From positions 4,047,501-4,111,500 of the forward strand of contig NZ_CP075175.1 in assembly GCF_021223605.1 (NCBI RefSeq): a DNA stretch of 64,000 nt. The letters are read 5' to 3'. Numbering within the stretch: the stretch's first letter is position 1; each line of letters opens with the position of its first letter. Origin of the DNA: Paenibacillus sp. 481. GTDB taxonomy: Bacteria; Bacillota; Bacilli; Paenibacillales; Paenibacillaceae. Of the stretch, positions 57,122 to 64,000 are shown in pieces. Both the position numbers and the translations under genes were made by a program. The notes under the pieces are model-generated. The model saw only the letters and a list, made by a program, of their open reading frames with translations, had not been told where the DNA came from and did no database searches.

Positions 57122-57919
57122 CTATTTCCCCCCAGTTTGGTGATGCGAGCATGTAAGCTCACTAGAATGGTCTACTAAAGCTGTAGAACTTGTAGAACTT
57201 GTAGCTACTGCCACTGCCTTGTCCAAGTTCGCTTTAATAGACCGATGAAGAGTATCAGGAGCCAATTGGCCTGGCTGCGCTTCGCTACTCCCTCCGATGT
57301 TCACATCAATAACTTGATAGAATGCCCCCAGAGTGTCGTGGACATCCCATACACCCAAAATCAAATGATGGCCGCTGCGATCGGATGGAACGTTGCAACT
57401 GTGGGACACGGATTTAGGAGGTATCTTCCCCCCATCATTAACAGAGCAGAACGGCTTCAAATCGAGAGCGGAGCGGGTAAGCGGTGCACTTGAATCCCAC
57501 CCCTGCTTGGTGATGTAATAGTGCCATTTAGTCGTTCTGTGCTGCGTTGTTAAATGCCATTTGAATGTATGTTGACCCGGTTGAATATTTAACTTATGCC
57601 AACGATTCGAGGATTGTTGATTCAACTCACTGAATTGTGGAATACCTCCGCTGGAAATCTGCCCATCAGCTGGACCGCCTTGTGGGAAGCCTTTGGTTCC
57701 TTCAACGCTATACGGGTCCCACTGCACATTGCCGCAATTTTTATTCACTTGCAAATTACAGTTGTACGAGCGGCTTGCTGGTGATTCGATGTACCCGTGA
57801 GCAGAGGCGTTCTCAGCGAACCCTGTCATCCCCAAAATACCTAGAAGCGTGATGCCGAAAGCTGCCAATCGTGTTGCGTTGTTTGACCACAACGGATGTG
57901 TAAAGCGATGATGTCTCAT
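57122..57919 (-). CDS. AA10 lytic polysaccharide monooxygenase, copy 2
   Basis: Paralogue of copy 1 with very high similarity throughout, including the signal peptide (ending ENASA) and the mature start HGYIESPASRSYNC. The second histidine is in LTTQHRTTKWHYY. The catalytic domain is followed by a 50-residue tail with Ser/Thr stretches (VATSSTSSTALVDHSS) and SHHQTGGK at the end, different in sequence from the copy 1 tail. Ribosome binding site and upstream promoter are nearly the same as in copy 1. Confidence 0.93.
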   Translation of the reverse strand: MRHHRFTHPLWSNNATRLAAFGITLLGILGMTGFAENASAHGYIESPASRSYNCNLQVNKNCGNVQWDPYSVEGTKGFPQGGPADGQISSGGIPQFSELNQQSSNRWHKLNIQPGQHTFKWHLTTQHRTTKWHYYITKQGWDSSAPLTRSALDLKPFCSVNDGGKIPPKSVSHSCNVPSDRSGHHLILGVWDVHDTLGAFYQVIDVNIGGSSEAQPGQLAPDTLHRSIKANLDKAVAVATSSTSSTALVDHSSELTCSHHQTGGK

Positions 57920-58002
57920 TTTACCTACCTCCTTAAATTTGGGCTGGAAAAATTGAATCCGCTTTCACGGAAGATTGTACTATAATTGTACAGATTGTGT
58001 AC
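57920..58002 (-). promoter_or_regulatory. Promoter and cre-like site of LPMO 2
   Basis: Same layout as at LPMO 1: GTACAC (57997-58002), TACAAT (57974-57979), and the cre-like TGAAAGCGGATTCA (57954-57967). About 110 bases here are almost identical to those at LPMO 1. The rest of 58003-58266 contains the terminator of LPMO 3. Confidence 0.65.
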
Positions 58003-58182
58003 TTAAAAATTGTCTAAATTAAAGGGCTTAAATATTTGGTGTAAAAAGTAGGTTTACTTCGTCATATCGATTAACTAAATCATGTTCTAAACTAACGAAT
58101 AGCCGATATGACTAGCAATGAGGTATCAGCTGTTTTTTGTTTCGATCTCGATATAATCACATCGCATTTACGATTAAAAAAT

Positions 58183-58230
58183 AGAGGCTGTCCAAGTCAT
58201 AATGATGACTTATGGACAACCTCTTATTAC
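58183..58230 (-). terminator. Terminator of LPMO 3
   Basis: AGAGG-TGTCCAAGTCAT pairs with ATGACTTATGGACA-CCTCT. The minus strand continues with ATTTTTT. Same hairpin design as at 55821 and 59606. Confidence 0.85.
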
Positions 58231-58266
58231 GAAATTAACGCTATGGTTTCTTATTGAAACATCATA

Positions 58267-59364
58267 TTAACGCACACGTGTGAAGGTCCACTTTTGTGCC
58301 GGAGTTCCGTTATCCGTATAGATTTGCACGTTTGATCCATCAGCAGTGCCTGCGGCATATACATCTAGTGCTTTACCGCTCCCTGTATTAATGAGTTTAT
58401 AACTTCCATCGCTATGTTTGCTAAAGGACCATTTTTGTGCACTCGTTCCATTGTCACTGTATATTTGTACGTTTGACCCGTCAGCGGTACCTGCCGCATA
58501 GACATCCAGCGCTTTTCCACTACCCGTATTAATCAGTTTGTAGCTGCCATCTGAATGAAGCCACACTTGCCATTGCTGCGCTGCGGAGCCATTTACGCTC
58601 GAAATTTGTACATTCGTGCCATCCGCAGTGCCTCCATTAAATACATCAAGTGCTTTGCCGCTATTCGTGTTAACAAACTGATAGACTGCGCCATTCACCA
58701 ATTCAGGTGTCGGTTGCGGCTTCGGCACGTTGCCGCCTTGAATATTCACATCAATGACTTGATAGAACGCCATTTCTGTATCATGGACGGTCCAGACACC
58801 CAGAATCACGTGATAGCCGCTGCGATCAGCCGGAACGTCACAGCTGTGAGAGACGTTTACGCCAGGCGTCTTGCCGCCATCATATACAGAGCAGAACGGA
58901 TTGAGGTCAAAAGATGAACGAGCCAGTGGTGCACTGGAGTTCCATCCTTGCTTTGTGATGTAATATTTCCAGTCTGTTGTTGCATGTGGCTGTTTTAAAA
59001 ACCAATTAAATGTATTCTTACCCGTTTTAATATTCATCTGTTGCCATCTAGTAGGGGATTGTTGGTCAAGCTCTGGGAAGAGGTGGTGATTACCACTAGC
59101 AATTTTTCCATCTGGTGGGCCAGCGAGTGGAAAGCCTTTTTGGAATTCAACGCTTTGCGGCTCATACTGGATCAGGCCACAATTTTTGTTAACGAGTATT
59201 TTACAGTTGTATGCGCGACTTGCTGGTGATTCGATGTACCCGTGAGCCGAAGCGTTCTCAGCGAACGTCGTCATTCCGAGAATGCCTAACAGCATAATCC
59301 CGAAAGCTGCGAATCGTGTTGAAGCTTTAACAAACATGTGATGACTGAAGCGATGATGTTCCAT
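58267..59364 (-). CDS. AA10 lytic polysaccharide monooxygenase, copy 3, fused to a ricin-type lectin domain
   Basis: A 365-residue secreted enzyme. The signal peptide ends ENASA, giving mature HGYIESPASRAYNC; the second copper His is in LKQPHATTDWKYY. After the AA10 domain (to about residue 205) and a Pro-rich linker (VPKPQPTPELVNG), a complete CBM13/ricin B-type beta-trefoil follows. It has three repeats ending in QQWQVW, QKWSF and QKWTF, each preceded by GKALDV. This would bind galactose/GlcNAc- or xylan-type sugars and target the enzyme. ATG 59364 is chosen because GGAGGTAGGTAAA precedes it exactly as in copies 1 and 2. Confidence 0.93.
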   Translation of the reverse strand: MEHHRFSHHMFVKASTRFAAFGIMLLGILGMTTFAENASAHGYIESPASRAYNCKILVNKNCGLIQYEPQSVEFQKGFPLAGPPDGKIASGNHHLFPELDQQSPTRWQQMNIKTGKNTFNWFLKQPHATTDWKYYITKQGWNSSAPLARSSFDLNPFCSVYDGGKTPGVNVSHSCDVPADRSGYHVILGVWTVHDTEMAFYQVIDVNIQGGNVPKPQPTPELVNGAVYQFVNTNSGKALDVFNGGTADGTNVQISSVNGSAAQQWQVWLHSDGSYKLINTGSGKALDVYAAGTADGSNVQIYSDNGTSAQKWSFSKHSDGSYKLINTGSGKALDVYAAGTADGSNVQIYTDNGTPAQKWTFTRVR

Positions 59365-59448
59365 TTTACCTACCTCCTTAAATTTGGGTTGGAAATGTGA
59401 ATCCGCTTTCAATATGAATTGTACTACGAAGATTTAGGTCTTGTGTTT
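59365..59448 (-). promoter_or_regulatory. Promoter and cre-like site of LPMO 3
   Basis: The cre-like TGAAAGCGGATTCA recurs at 59398-59411 and TACAAT at 59418-59423, but the -35 region differs from copies 1 and 2. The remainder of 59449-59605 shows nothing more. Confidence 0.6.
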
Positions 59449-59605
59449 AAAAATTGTCTAAAGTCATATATTGAACCAATATTGGTTAGATATATTATGT
59501 ATTTATCGCGATGTAGCCGTGTACACATTTACTTTTTACATGGCGCTACGTGGCATGAATGGCTAGTGGAATTCAATTGCTTTTCCCTGAATTTTATGAA
59601 ATCCA

Positions 59606-59660
59606 TAAAAAAGAGGTTGTCCCAGTCAAGCATGTTCATGCTCATGACTTTAGGACAACC
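59606..59660 (-). terminator. Terminator of the MFS gene
   Basis: GAGGTTGTCC pairs with GGACAACC-C, with AGTCA/TGACT and GCATG/CATGC inside; the minus strand then runs into TTTTTTAT. Confidence 0.85.
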
Positions 59661-59709
59661 CCATCCATTGTTCGACGTGACCCACGTTCATTATGAAGTT
59701 GTACGGACA

Positions 59710-60921
59710 CTAAGGACGGATTGTCGAACGCGACTTGCTGTTCAATGAGAACCAGACCCAGACGACGTTCACGAACAAAAACACCCCTGACATAATAAAT
59801 ATGCCCTCAATGCCAATGAAGCCTGACACGGCTCCGCCGACTATAGGTCCTACCATATTGCCAAGGGCTAGCGTGCTCGTGTTAAAGCTGTACGCTCGAC
59901 TTTCCATACCATCTGGCGTGTACTGACGAATGAGCGAGTTGACACTTGGCAGCAGTCCACCCATAAACATGCCGAGTAAAAAGCGTACTGCAAGCAACTG
60001 CCAGACGTTCTGGACGAACGCTTGTGGTATAAGCGCTATCGCCGCACCGGCAAGCGAGAACAATAGTACGCGCTGGGCTCCAATTCGGTCGCTCAACCTG
60101 CCCAGCAGCGGTGAGCACACCATATTGGAGATACCGGTAACTGCGCTAACTAAGCCTGCCATTAGGGCGAGATTCTCTGTAGAGCCGTGCAATTCTTGTA
60201 CGTAAATCGGCAGCAAAGACATCGGGCTTAACATGGCGAATTGTAGCAAGAAAGTAACGGCTAGCAACGCCATTAATTGTGGAATACGGCTTAATTGTTT
60301 AAAGCCTTCTAATACGGATACTTGTGGTTGATGAGCCGCTTCCTCTCGATCAAATTTCTCGCGCACGAGAAACATGGTGATCAATGAAGCGATACCAATA
60401 CAAGCGCCAGTAATAAAAAATATAGAGCGAAAGCCGACCATATCCGCTAATATTCCTCCAATAAGAGGGCCGAGAATCGTTCCCGCTACGCCACCCGATT
60501 GAAAGACGCCCATCGCAAACCCCATGCGTTCTTTAGGGGTGGTGGCAGAAATGAGGGAGATCGCTGCTGGATTGAACCCTGATATCGTTCCGTTCAACAT
60601 GCGCAGCAACAAGAGGTGAAGCGGTGTCTGCGCAAATCCCATCAGAGCTGTTACAATCGCCATCCCAAAGCCTGAACGAAGAAGCATGACTTTACGTCCA
60701 TACTTATCCGCAAATTTCCCCCAAATCGGTTGAAACAAAAAGGATGTGAAAAAGTTGGCTGCAAAAATAAGTCCCGCCCATACCCCAATTTCATGCTGAT
60801 CCGTTAAGCCGATATCTTGCTGTAAGTAAAGTGCCAGGAACGGTACGACCATAGTCATACCGCCCATGACGAGAAATGACCCGAACCATAAAATGACGAG
60901 ATTTAGTTTCCATCGCTGCAT
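59710..60921 (-). CDS. MFS multidrug-type efflux transporter
   Basis: Proton-driven exporter of the DHA1 group, 403 residues with 12 helices. Motif A is seen as GKFADKYGRKVMLLRSG in the loop between TM2 and TM3, and a weaker copy GRLSDRIGAQRV in the second half; the antiporter motif C appears as GGVAGTILGPLIGG. ATG 60921 is chosen because upstream in-frame starts lack a better ribosome site. TATAAT near 60977 may be the promoter. Substrate unknown; drug or metabolite export is the family rule. Confidence 0.9.
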   Translation of the reverse strand: MQRWKLNLVILWFGSFLVMGGMTMVVPFLALYLQQDIGLTDQHEIGVWAGLIFAANFFTSFLFQPIWGKFADKYGRKVMLLRSGFGMAIVTALMGFAQTPLHLLLLRMLNGTISGFNPAAISLISATTPKERMGFAMGVFQSGGVAGTILGPLIGGILADMVGFRSIFFITGACIGIASLITMFLVREKFDREEAAHQPQVSVLEGFKQLSRIPQLMALLAVTFLLQFAMLSPMSLLPIYVQELHGSTENLALMAGLVSAVTGISNMVCSPLLGRLSDRIGAQRVLLFSLAGAAIALIPQAFVQNVWQLLAVRFLLGMFMGGLLPSVNSLIRQYTPDGMESRAYSFNTSTLALGNMVGPIVGGAVSGFIGIEGIFIMSGVFLFVNVVWVWFSLNSKSRSTIRP

Positions 60922-61032
60922 ATTCTTATTCACCACTTTTCTCGGGCCACGTTCCGTCCGGTGTGTCAGCAACTGCCATTATTATACCACAGTTTGGATA
61001 ACCCATTTTGCTTGATTTCTAAAATTATTCGA

Positions 61033-62103
61033 TTAAAGTTGGTTGTCCATTTGGAATTGTACGTGACAACGAATACGTGCGTGAGCAAATTGTTCGCGCC
61101 ATTTTGCTTGACTATACGCGGGGTATCCCATCTTATTGCGCACATACATCCCTAAATTAACGGCGTCAGTTCGTTGTTTCTGTAGCTCTTGCATCACCTT
61201 ATTCATCTCTTCCTCTACTTTTTGTTCGATATAGGCTGCAGGCCGGCTCTCGGCCTTGATTAGCTCATTCAGCGGTGTGATAACGCTGCCGCTTAAGCTG
61301 ACATAAATATCGATTTCAATTTCAGGGGAGACCTGCTTCACTTTAATCCAACGTTTCGCTTTGGCATTATCGATCACGAGCGAAAAGGGGGCTCCGAACG
61401 TTTTTGGAGGCATATACACATACGTATTCATGCGATCATTTCTCATCATGAGCATATAGGCAACATCTTTTTCAGGCAGTGTATACGTCCATTTTCCACC
61501 TTGAAACAAGGCAATACCTTGCACATACACATCTTCTTTCGTCGATCTTAGATGCGAAGCAAGCGGTTCAGCGCCATCATCCAAATAATCGCGTACAAAA
61601 TTGAAAATCGTCGACATCGAGATGCCTTTATTTTGATTTAATTTGAGCAGGAGACGATACAACGTGTAGTTGAGCTCATCCAAATGGTTGCGCAGCAAGT
61701 CGCTTGCCTTGCCGTCATAAATAAACAAGTTGGCTGACAGCGGCAGCTCTGGATCATAAATTAAGTTACGCAGCACATCGATTACATCATCTTGAGCTAC
61801 GCTTTTACCGACAATGACATTGCGGAGCTGTCCCAGTACGAGCTTGTACCTTGTTTTTAAAATGAGTTTCCGATAGGCACCTGGGAAGTCGGTTGCCTTA
61901 ATCGTAATATAAGCGAAGCTCGTCTTACCTGTTTCCTTCGTTTGCGGAAAGCTGATGCCGAATTCAAACATGTGATCGTCGCTTTTATCAATCGTAATCG
62001 TTTGAATAAAGCCAGCCTCGTTAACAATCGTCTTGTTCTGACAGCCAACTGTAAGTCCGGCAAGCAATACAAATACGATGGCAATCCAATGACGGCTCGC
62101 CAT
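61033..62103 (-). CDS. GerAC-type germinant receptor lipoprotein (Ger(x)C family)
   Basis: C subunit of a spore germinant receptor. The 356-residue product has a lipoprotein signal with lipobox TVGCQ (Cys21), the Ger(x)C pattern EAGFIQTITIDKS, then domain segments LVLGQLRNVIVGKS and GIALFQGGKWTYTL, and a C-terminal helix region with VEEEMNKVMQELQKQRTDAVNLG. It begins one base after the stop of the B subunit gene, so A-B-C form one operon read leftward. Acts in the spore inner membrane. Confidence 0.93.
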   Translation of the reverse strand: MASRHWIAIVFVLLAGLTVGCQNKTIVNEAGFIQTITIDKSDDHMFEFGISFPQTKETGKTSFAYITIKATDFPGAYRKLILKTRYKLVLGQLRNVIVGKSVAQDDVIDVLRNLIYDPELPLSANLFIYDGKASDLLRNHLDELNYTLYRLLLKLNQNKGISMSTIFNFVRDYLDDGAEPLASHLRSTKEDVYVQGIALFQGGKWTYTLPEKDVAYMLMMRNDRMNTYVYMPPKTFGAPFSLVIDNAKAKRWIKVKQVSPEIEIDIYVSLSGSVITPLNELIKAESRPAAYIEQKVEEEMNKVMQELQKQRTDAVNLGMYVRNKMGYPAYSQAKWREQFAHARIRCHVQFQMDNQL

Positions 62104-62104
62104 G

Positions 62105-63283
62105 TTATATCACCTCTGGATGTTCCTTATTTCGATACGTCTGCACATTTTGCTGCTCTGGAGTAAGTCCACAAGCTACCGTTGTTATGGGTAATTCCGC
62201 TTGTTTGGTTGTAGATTGCTTGTTTTTTGCTTGCTTCGGTAAAAACATATACAGCAATATCCATGTCGCCATTAGTACCCAGTCTGCTATAACGACCATT
62301 GATTTGACGCTATCCTTTATAGTCATTGAAACTGGCGCCAAAATCAAAGCTGTCGACAATAGGCCGATTAATGTGTAATTAGCCGCCTTTCGCTCGACTT
62401 TCTGCATCTGCTTTAACATTTGGGCTGCGCACCAAATGAAAATGGACGTATTGATGGCTGTGGAAAACATCAGGAAAATAAATAGCAAATCCGTAATATA
62501 GGAGAGAATCGTAATCTGTGTACTCCCGTATAGTCGAAGTACAGCTAGACGAACGAAGCTCGACTGATTGATGGGCAGTAATCCTTGCACGAGCAAACAG
62601 TACATTAAATAGTAGGCGCCTAAGATGCAGTTGAAAATAAGGGTACTTCGAAACCAAGCCGTCTTTTTATCCAAATGTGGTGCTAAGATCATTAAGATTT
62701 CGAACCCGAAAAAGGCGCTAAATACTTGAAAAAAGCCTTGCACGGTAGGATTGGCATTATGAAAAAAAAACGGTGTCAGGCGTGCTGTGCTAAAATCGCT
62801 AAATTGCAGCACTTCTAAGCCAATGGTCCAGAAGGACAGCAGAAAAAAAACAATCGAAACTTTAGCGATCGTGTACGAGCCTTGCCATGCTGTATATACA
62901 CAAACGCCAAGCAAAATAACGGCCATCGAGTTGATCGGCACGGAAATATCGTTTGTATATTGCAGCGTTGAAACGTATGTATGAATAAACGTAAAGGTAG
63001 CTGCAACGAAAATGAGCATCGCCACGGTATGCAGCATAAACGCGATTGGCTTGGGAAGTCTTTCCGAAATGAGCTGCAAGACGGATTTGTAATCATGTTT
63101 TTTGATTCCATAATGGATGCCCCAGAGGTGAAGCAGCACGAGGGCAAACAGAAAAATAATAATGATCCATCCGTTCGTGCCATACTCAAGGGACACGATC
63201 GTGGGCAACTGAAACATCATAACGCCGCGCTGTGTCATAAAGAGTAATGTTCCGACGGCAAATGCCTTCATTTTAGGTGACAC
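62105..63283 (-). CDS. GerAB-type germinant receptor permease
   Basis: B subunit, 392 residues with about ten transmembrane helices, of the amino-acid/polyamine/organocation-like spore germination family. Typical segments are GTNGWIIIIFLFALVLLHLW, ISVPINSMAVILLGVCVYTAW and FFGFEILMILAPHLDKK. GTG start overlaps the stop codon of the A subunit by one base (TAGTG), indicating translational coupling. It is thought to form the ligand-binding/transport part of the receptor. Confidence 0.93.
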   Translation of the reverse strand: MSPKMKAFAVGTLLFMTQRGVMMFQLPTIVSLEYGTNGWIIIIFLFALVLLHLWGIHYGIKKHDYKSVLQLISERLPKPIAFMLHTVAMLIFVAATFTFIHTYVSTLQYTNDISVPINSMAVILLGVCVYTAWQGSYTIAKVSIVFFLLSFWTIGLEVLQFSDFSTARLTPFFFHNANPTVQGFFQVFSAFFGFEILMILAPHLDKKTAWFRSTLIFNCILGAYYLMYCLLVQGLLPINQSSFVRLAVLRLYGSTQITILSYITDLLFIFLMFSTAINTSIFIWCAAQMLKQMQKVERKAANYTLIGLLSTALILAPVSMTIKDSVKSMVVIADWVLMATWILLYMFLPKQAKNKQSTTKQAELPITTVACGLTPEQQNVQTYRNKEHPEVI

Positions 63284-63999
63284 TAGTTTGCACCTCCCGT
63301 GCTGCCCGTTTGTGAACTGGAATGTGAGCTGGCTATTGATCCCGCTTGCGAACCGGATTGTGAATTGGCTAGTGAGCGGCTTTGCGCGTTGCTTTGCGCG
63401 CTGCCTTGCGAACCGCCCTGCGAACCGCCCTGCGTGCCGCCCTGCGTGCCGCCCTGCGTGCTGCCTTGTGCGCTGCCTTGTGCGCTGCCTTGCGCGCTGT
63501 CTTGCGCGTTGCTTTGCGCGCTACCTTGGGCGCTGCCTTGTGCGTTGCCTTGTGCGTTGCCTTGTGCGTTGCCTTGGGCGCTGCCCTGCGTGCCGCCCTG
63601 CGTGCCGCCCTGCGTGCCGCTCTGCGTGCCGCCCTGCGTGCCGCTCTGCGTGCCGCCCTGCGTGCCGCCCTGCGTGCCGCCCTGCGCGCCGCTCTGCGTG
63701 CCGCTCTGCGTGCCGCCCAGCGTGCCGCCCAGCGTGCCGCCCAGCGTGCCGCCCAGCGTGCCGCTCTGCGAACCTGCTTGCACGCTGTTCTGTTGTGCTG
63801 CTTTGTAACCGCGCTTTGGCCTGTTCTTCTTATTCAACATCAGGTACGGCCCGATATGGTCCAGCACAATATATTCTTTAGATAACGTACGGAGCTGACA
63901 CAAATGCACAATGAGCACGATTGTGAACAGCATGATGCCAAAATATCCAAATAGACCAGCTAAAATAATATTGACAAACCGGAGCATCCGCAAAGACGT
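63283..63999 (-). CDS. GerAA-type germinant receptor subunit, C-terminal part only, with GGTQ-repeat tail
   Basis: The frame is open at the right edge, so the start and most of the A subunit lie outside. What is visible begins TSLRMLRFVNIILAGLFG and ends the membrane part with IVLIVHLCQLRTLSKEYI and IGPYLMLNKKNRPKR, the usual end of GerAA proteins. After this, where relatives stop soon, comes a 165-residue tail. About 30 units of the type [GS]-[GSN]-[TAS]-[QL] are followed by a Ser/Gln-rich end (SGSQAGSIASSHSSSQ). The tail should be cytoplasmic (spore core side). Its function is unknown. Confidence 0.88.
   Translation of the reverse strand, partial: TSLRMLRFVNIILAGLFGYFGIMLFTIVLIVHLCQLRTLSKEYIVLDHIGPYLMLNKKNRPKRGYKAAQQNSVQAGSQSGTLGGTLGGTLGGTLGGTQSGTQSGAQGGTQGGTQGGTQSGTQGGTQSGTQGGTQGGTQGSAQGNAQGNAQGNAQGSAQGSAQSNAQDSAQGSAQGSAQGSTQGGTQGGTQGGSQGGSQGSAQSNAQSRSLANSQSGSQAGSIASSHSSSQTGSTGGAN
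63385..63765 (-). repeat. 12-bp minisatellite coding the GGTQ tail
   Basis: Around 30 tandem 12-base units, mostly variants of GGCACGCAGGGC and CAAGGCAACGCA on the coding strand, with near-perfect runs such as CTGGGCGGCACG repeated four times. High GC and direct repetition make copy-number change by slippage likely. Because every unit is in frame, length varies without losing the downstream reading frame. Confidence 0.9.
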
Positions 64000-64000
64000 C

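Noticed and set aside
63299-63885. Cys/Ala/Pro-rich open frames on the plus strand across the GerA tail
   Set aside because: Products of reading the 12-bp GGTQ-coding repeat on the wrong strand; composition is purely repeat-driven.

Overview
The window looks like a chromosome segment of a Gram-positive, endospore-forming Bacillota, most likely a Paenibacillus-type organism. The reasons are a GerA-type germinant receptor operon, a very large G-A-T collagen-like protein of the exosporium-filament type, a LysM plus M14 peptidase of the gamma-D-glutamyl-diaminopimelate endopeptidase type, strong GGAGG ribosome binding sites, and lipoprotein and Sec signals typical of the phylum. No rRNA, tRNA, CRISPR array or prophage module was recognised.

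Layout. 1-6125: the 3' part of an ethanolamine-utilisation microcompartment operon (eutE, cut by the left edge; BMC shell eutM; adenosyltransferase eutT; phosphotransacylase pduL; an accessory eut protein; vertex protein eutN; a PduT-like tandem-BMC shell protein; permease eutH), closed by a terminator. 6126-18490: a secreted polymorphic-toxin locus. A double-LamG secreted protein precedes a 1799-aa Rhs/YD-repeat protein with a signal peptide, a Hint self-cleavage domain and an EndoU-type nuclease tip, followed by a MafI-like candidate immunity gene. An IS1182-type element with a frameshifted transposase follows. Then comes a displaced second rhs tip lacking a secretion signal, with the same Hint domain but an unrelated toxin, two candidate immunity ORFs, a terminator, and a degenerate scrap of a third rhs core. 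18785-20942: a BmrR-like MerR regulator and a secreted agmatine/peptidyl-arginine deiminase. They are separated by a promoter with a 19-bp spacer and a dyad, as MerR proteins use. 21027-24774: a polar amino-acid ABC transporter, and a divergent TetR plus membrane-protein operon with a palindromic operator. 24903-29109: a tandem-HTH MerR protein, an AlkD-like glycosylase, two convergent paralogous secreted proteins and an AraC regulator. 29258-31621: a BadF-type amino-sugar kinase and a GH4 glycosidase.

31705-36859: a holin-like protein, a methyltransferase, a membrane-anchored CuA-type cupredoxin, a HepT/YutE-like protein, a YtxG/YtxH pair and an NAGPA-type phosphodiester glycosidase. 37066-44516: a 30-codon leader-like ORF, the 1474-aa collagen-like protein, glutamate racemase, and a translationally coupled sugar aminotransferase/GNAT pair that could make an amino sugar. 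44818-55795: LysM-M14 endopeptidase, small DUF proteins, a BCCT transporter, an LtaS-type synthase, an rRNA methyltransferase, an O-methyltransferase and two tandem NSS transporters. 55964-59430: three paralogous AA10 lytic polysaccharide monooxygenases, each behind a conserved promoter with a cre-like site. 59710-64000: an MFS exporter and a gerA-type operon (C, B, and the C-terminal end of A, cut by the right edge). The visible A subunit has a long tail of tetrapeptide repeats.

The most unusual parts are the rhs tip array with its scars, the repeat-tailed GerA subunit, the co-regulated LPMO trio, the MerR-deiminase pair, and two candidate RNA structures that could control translation starts (46806-46861 and 33193/33317).
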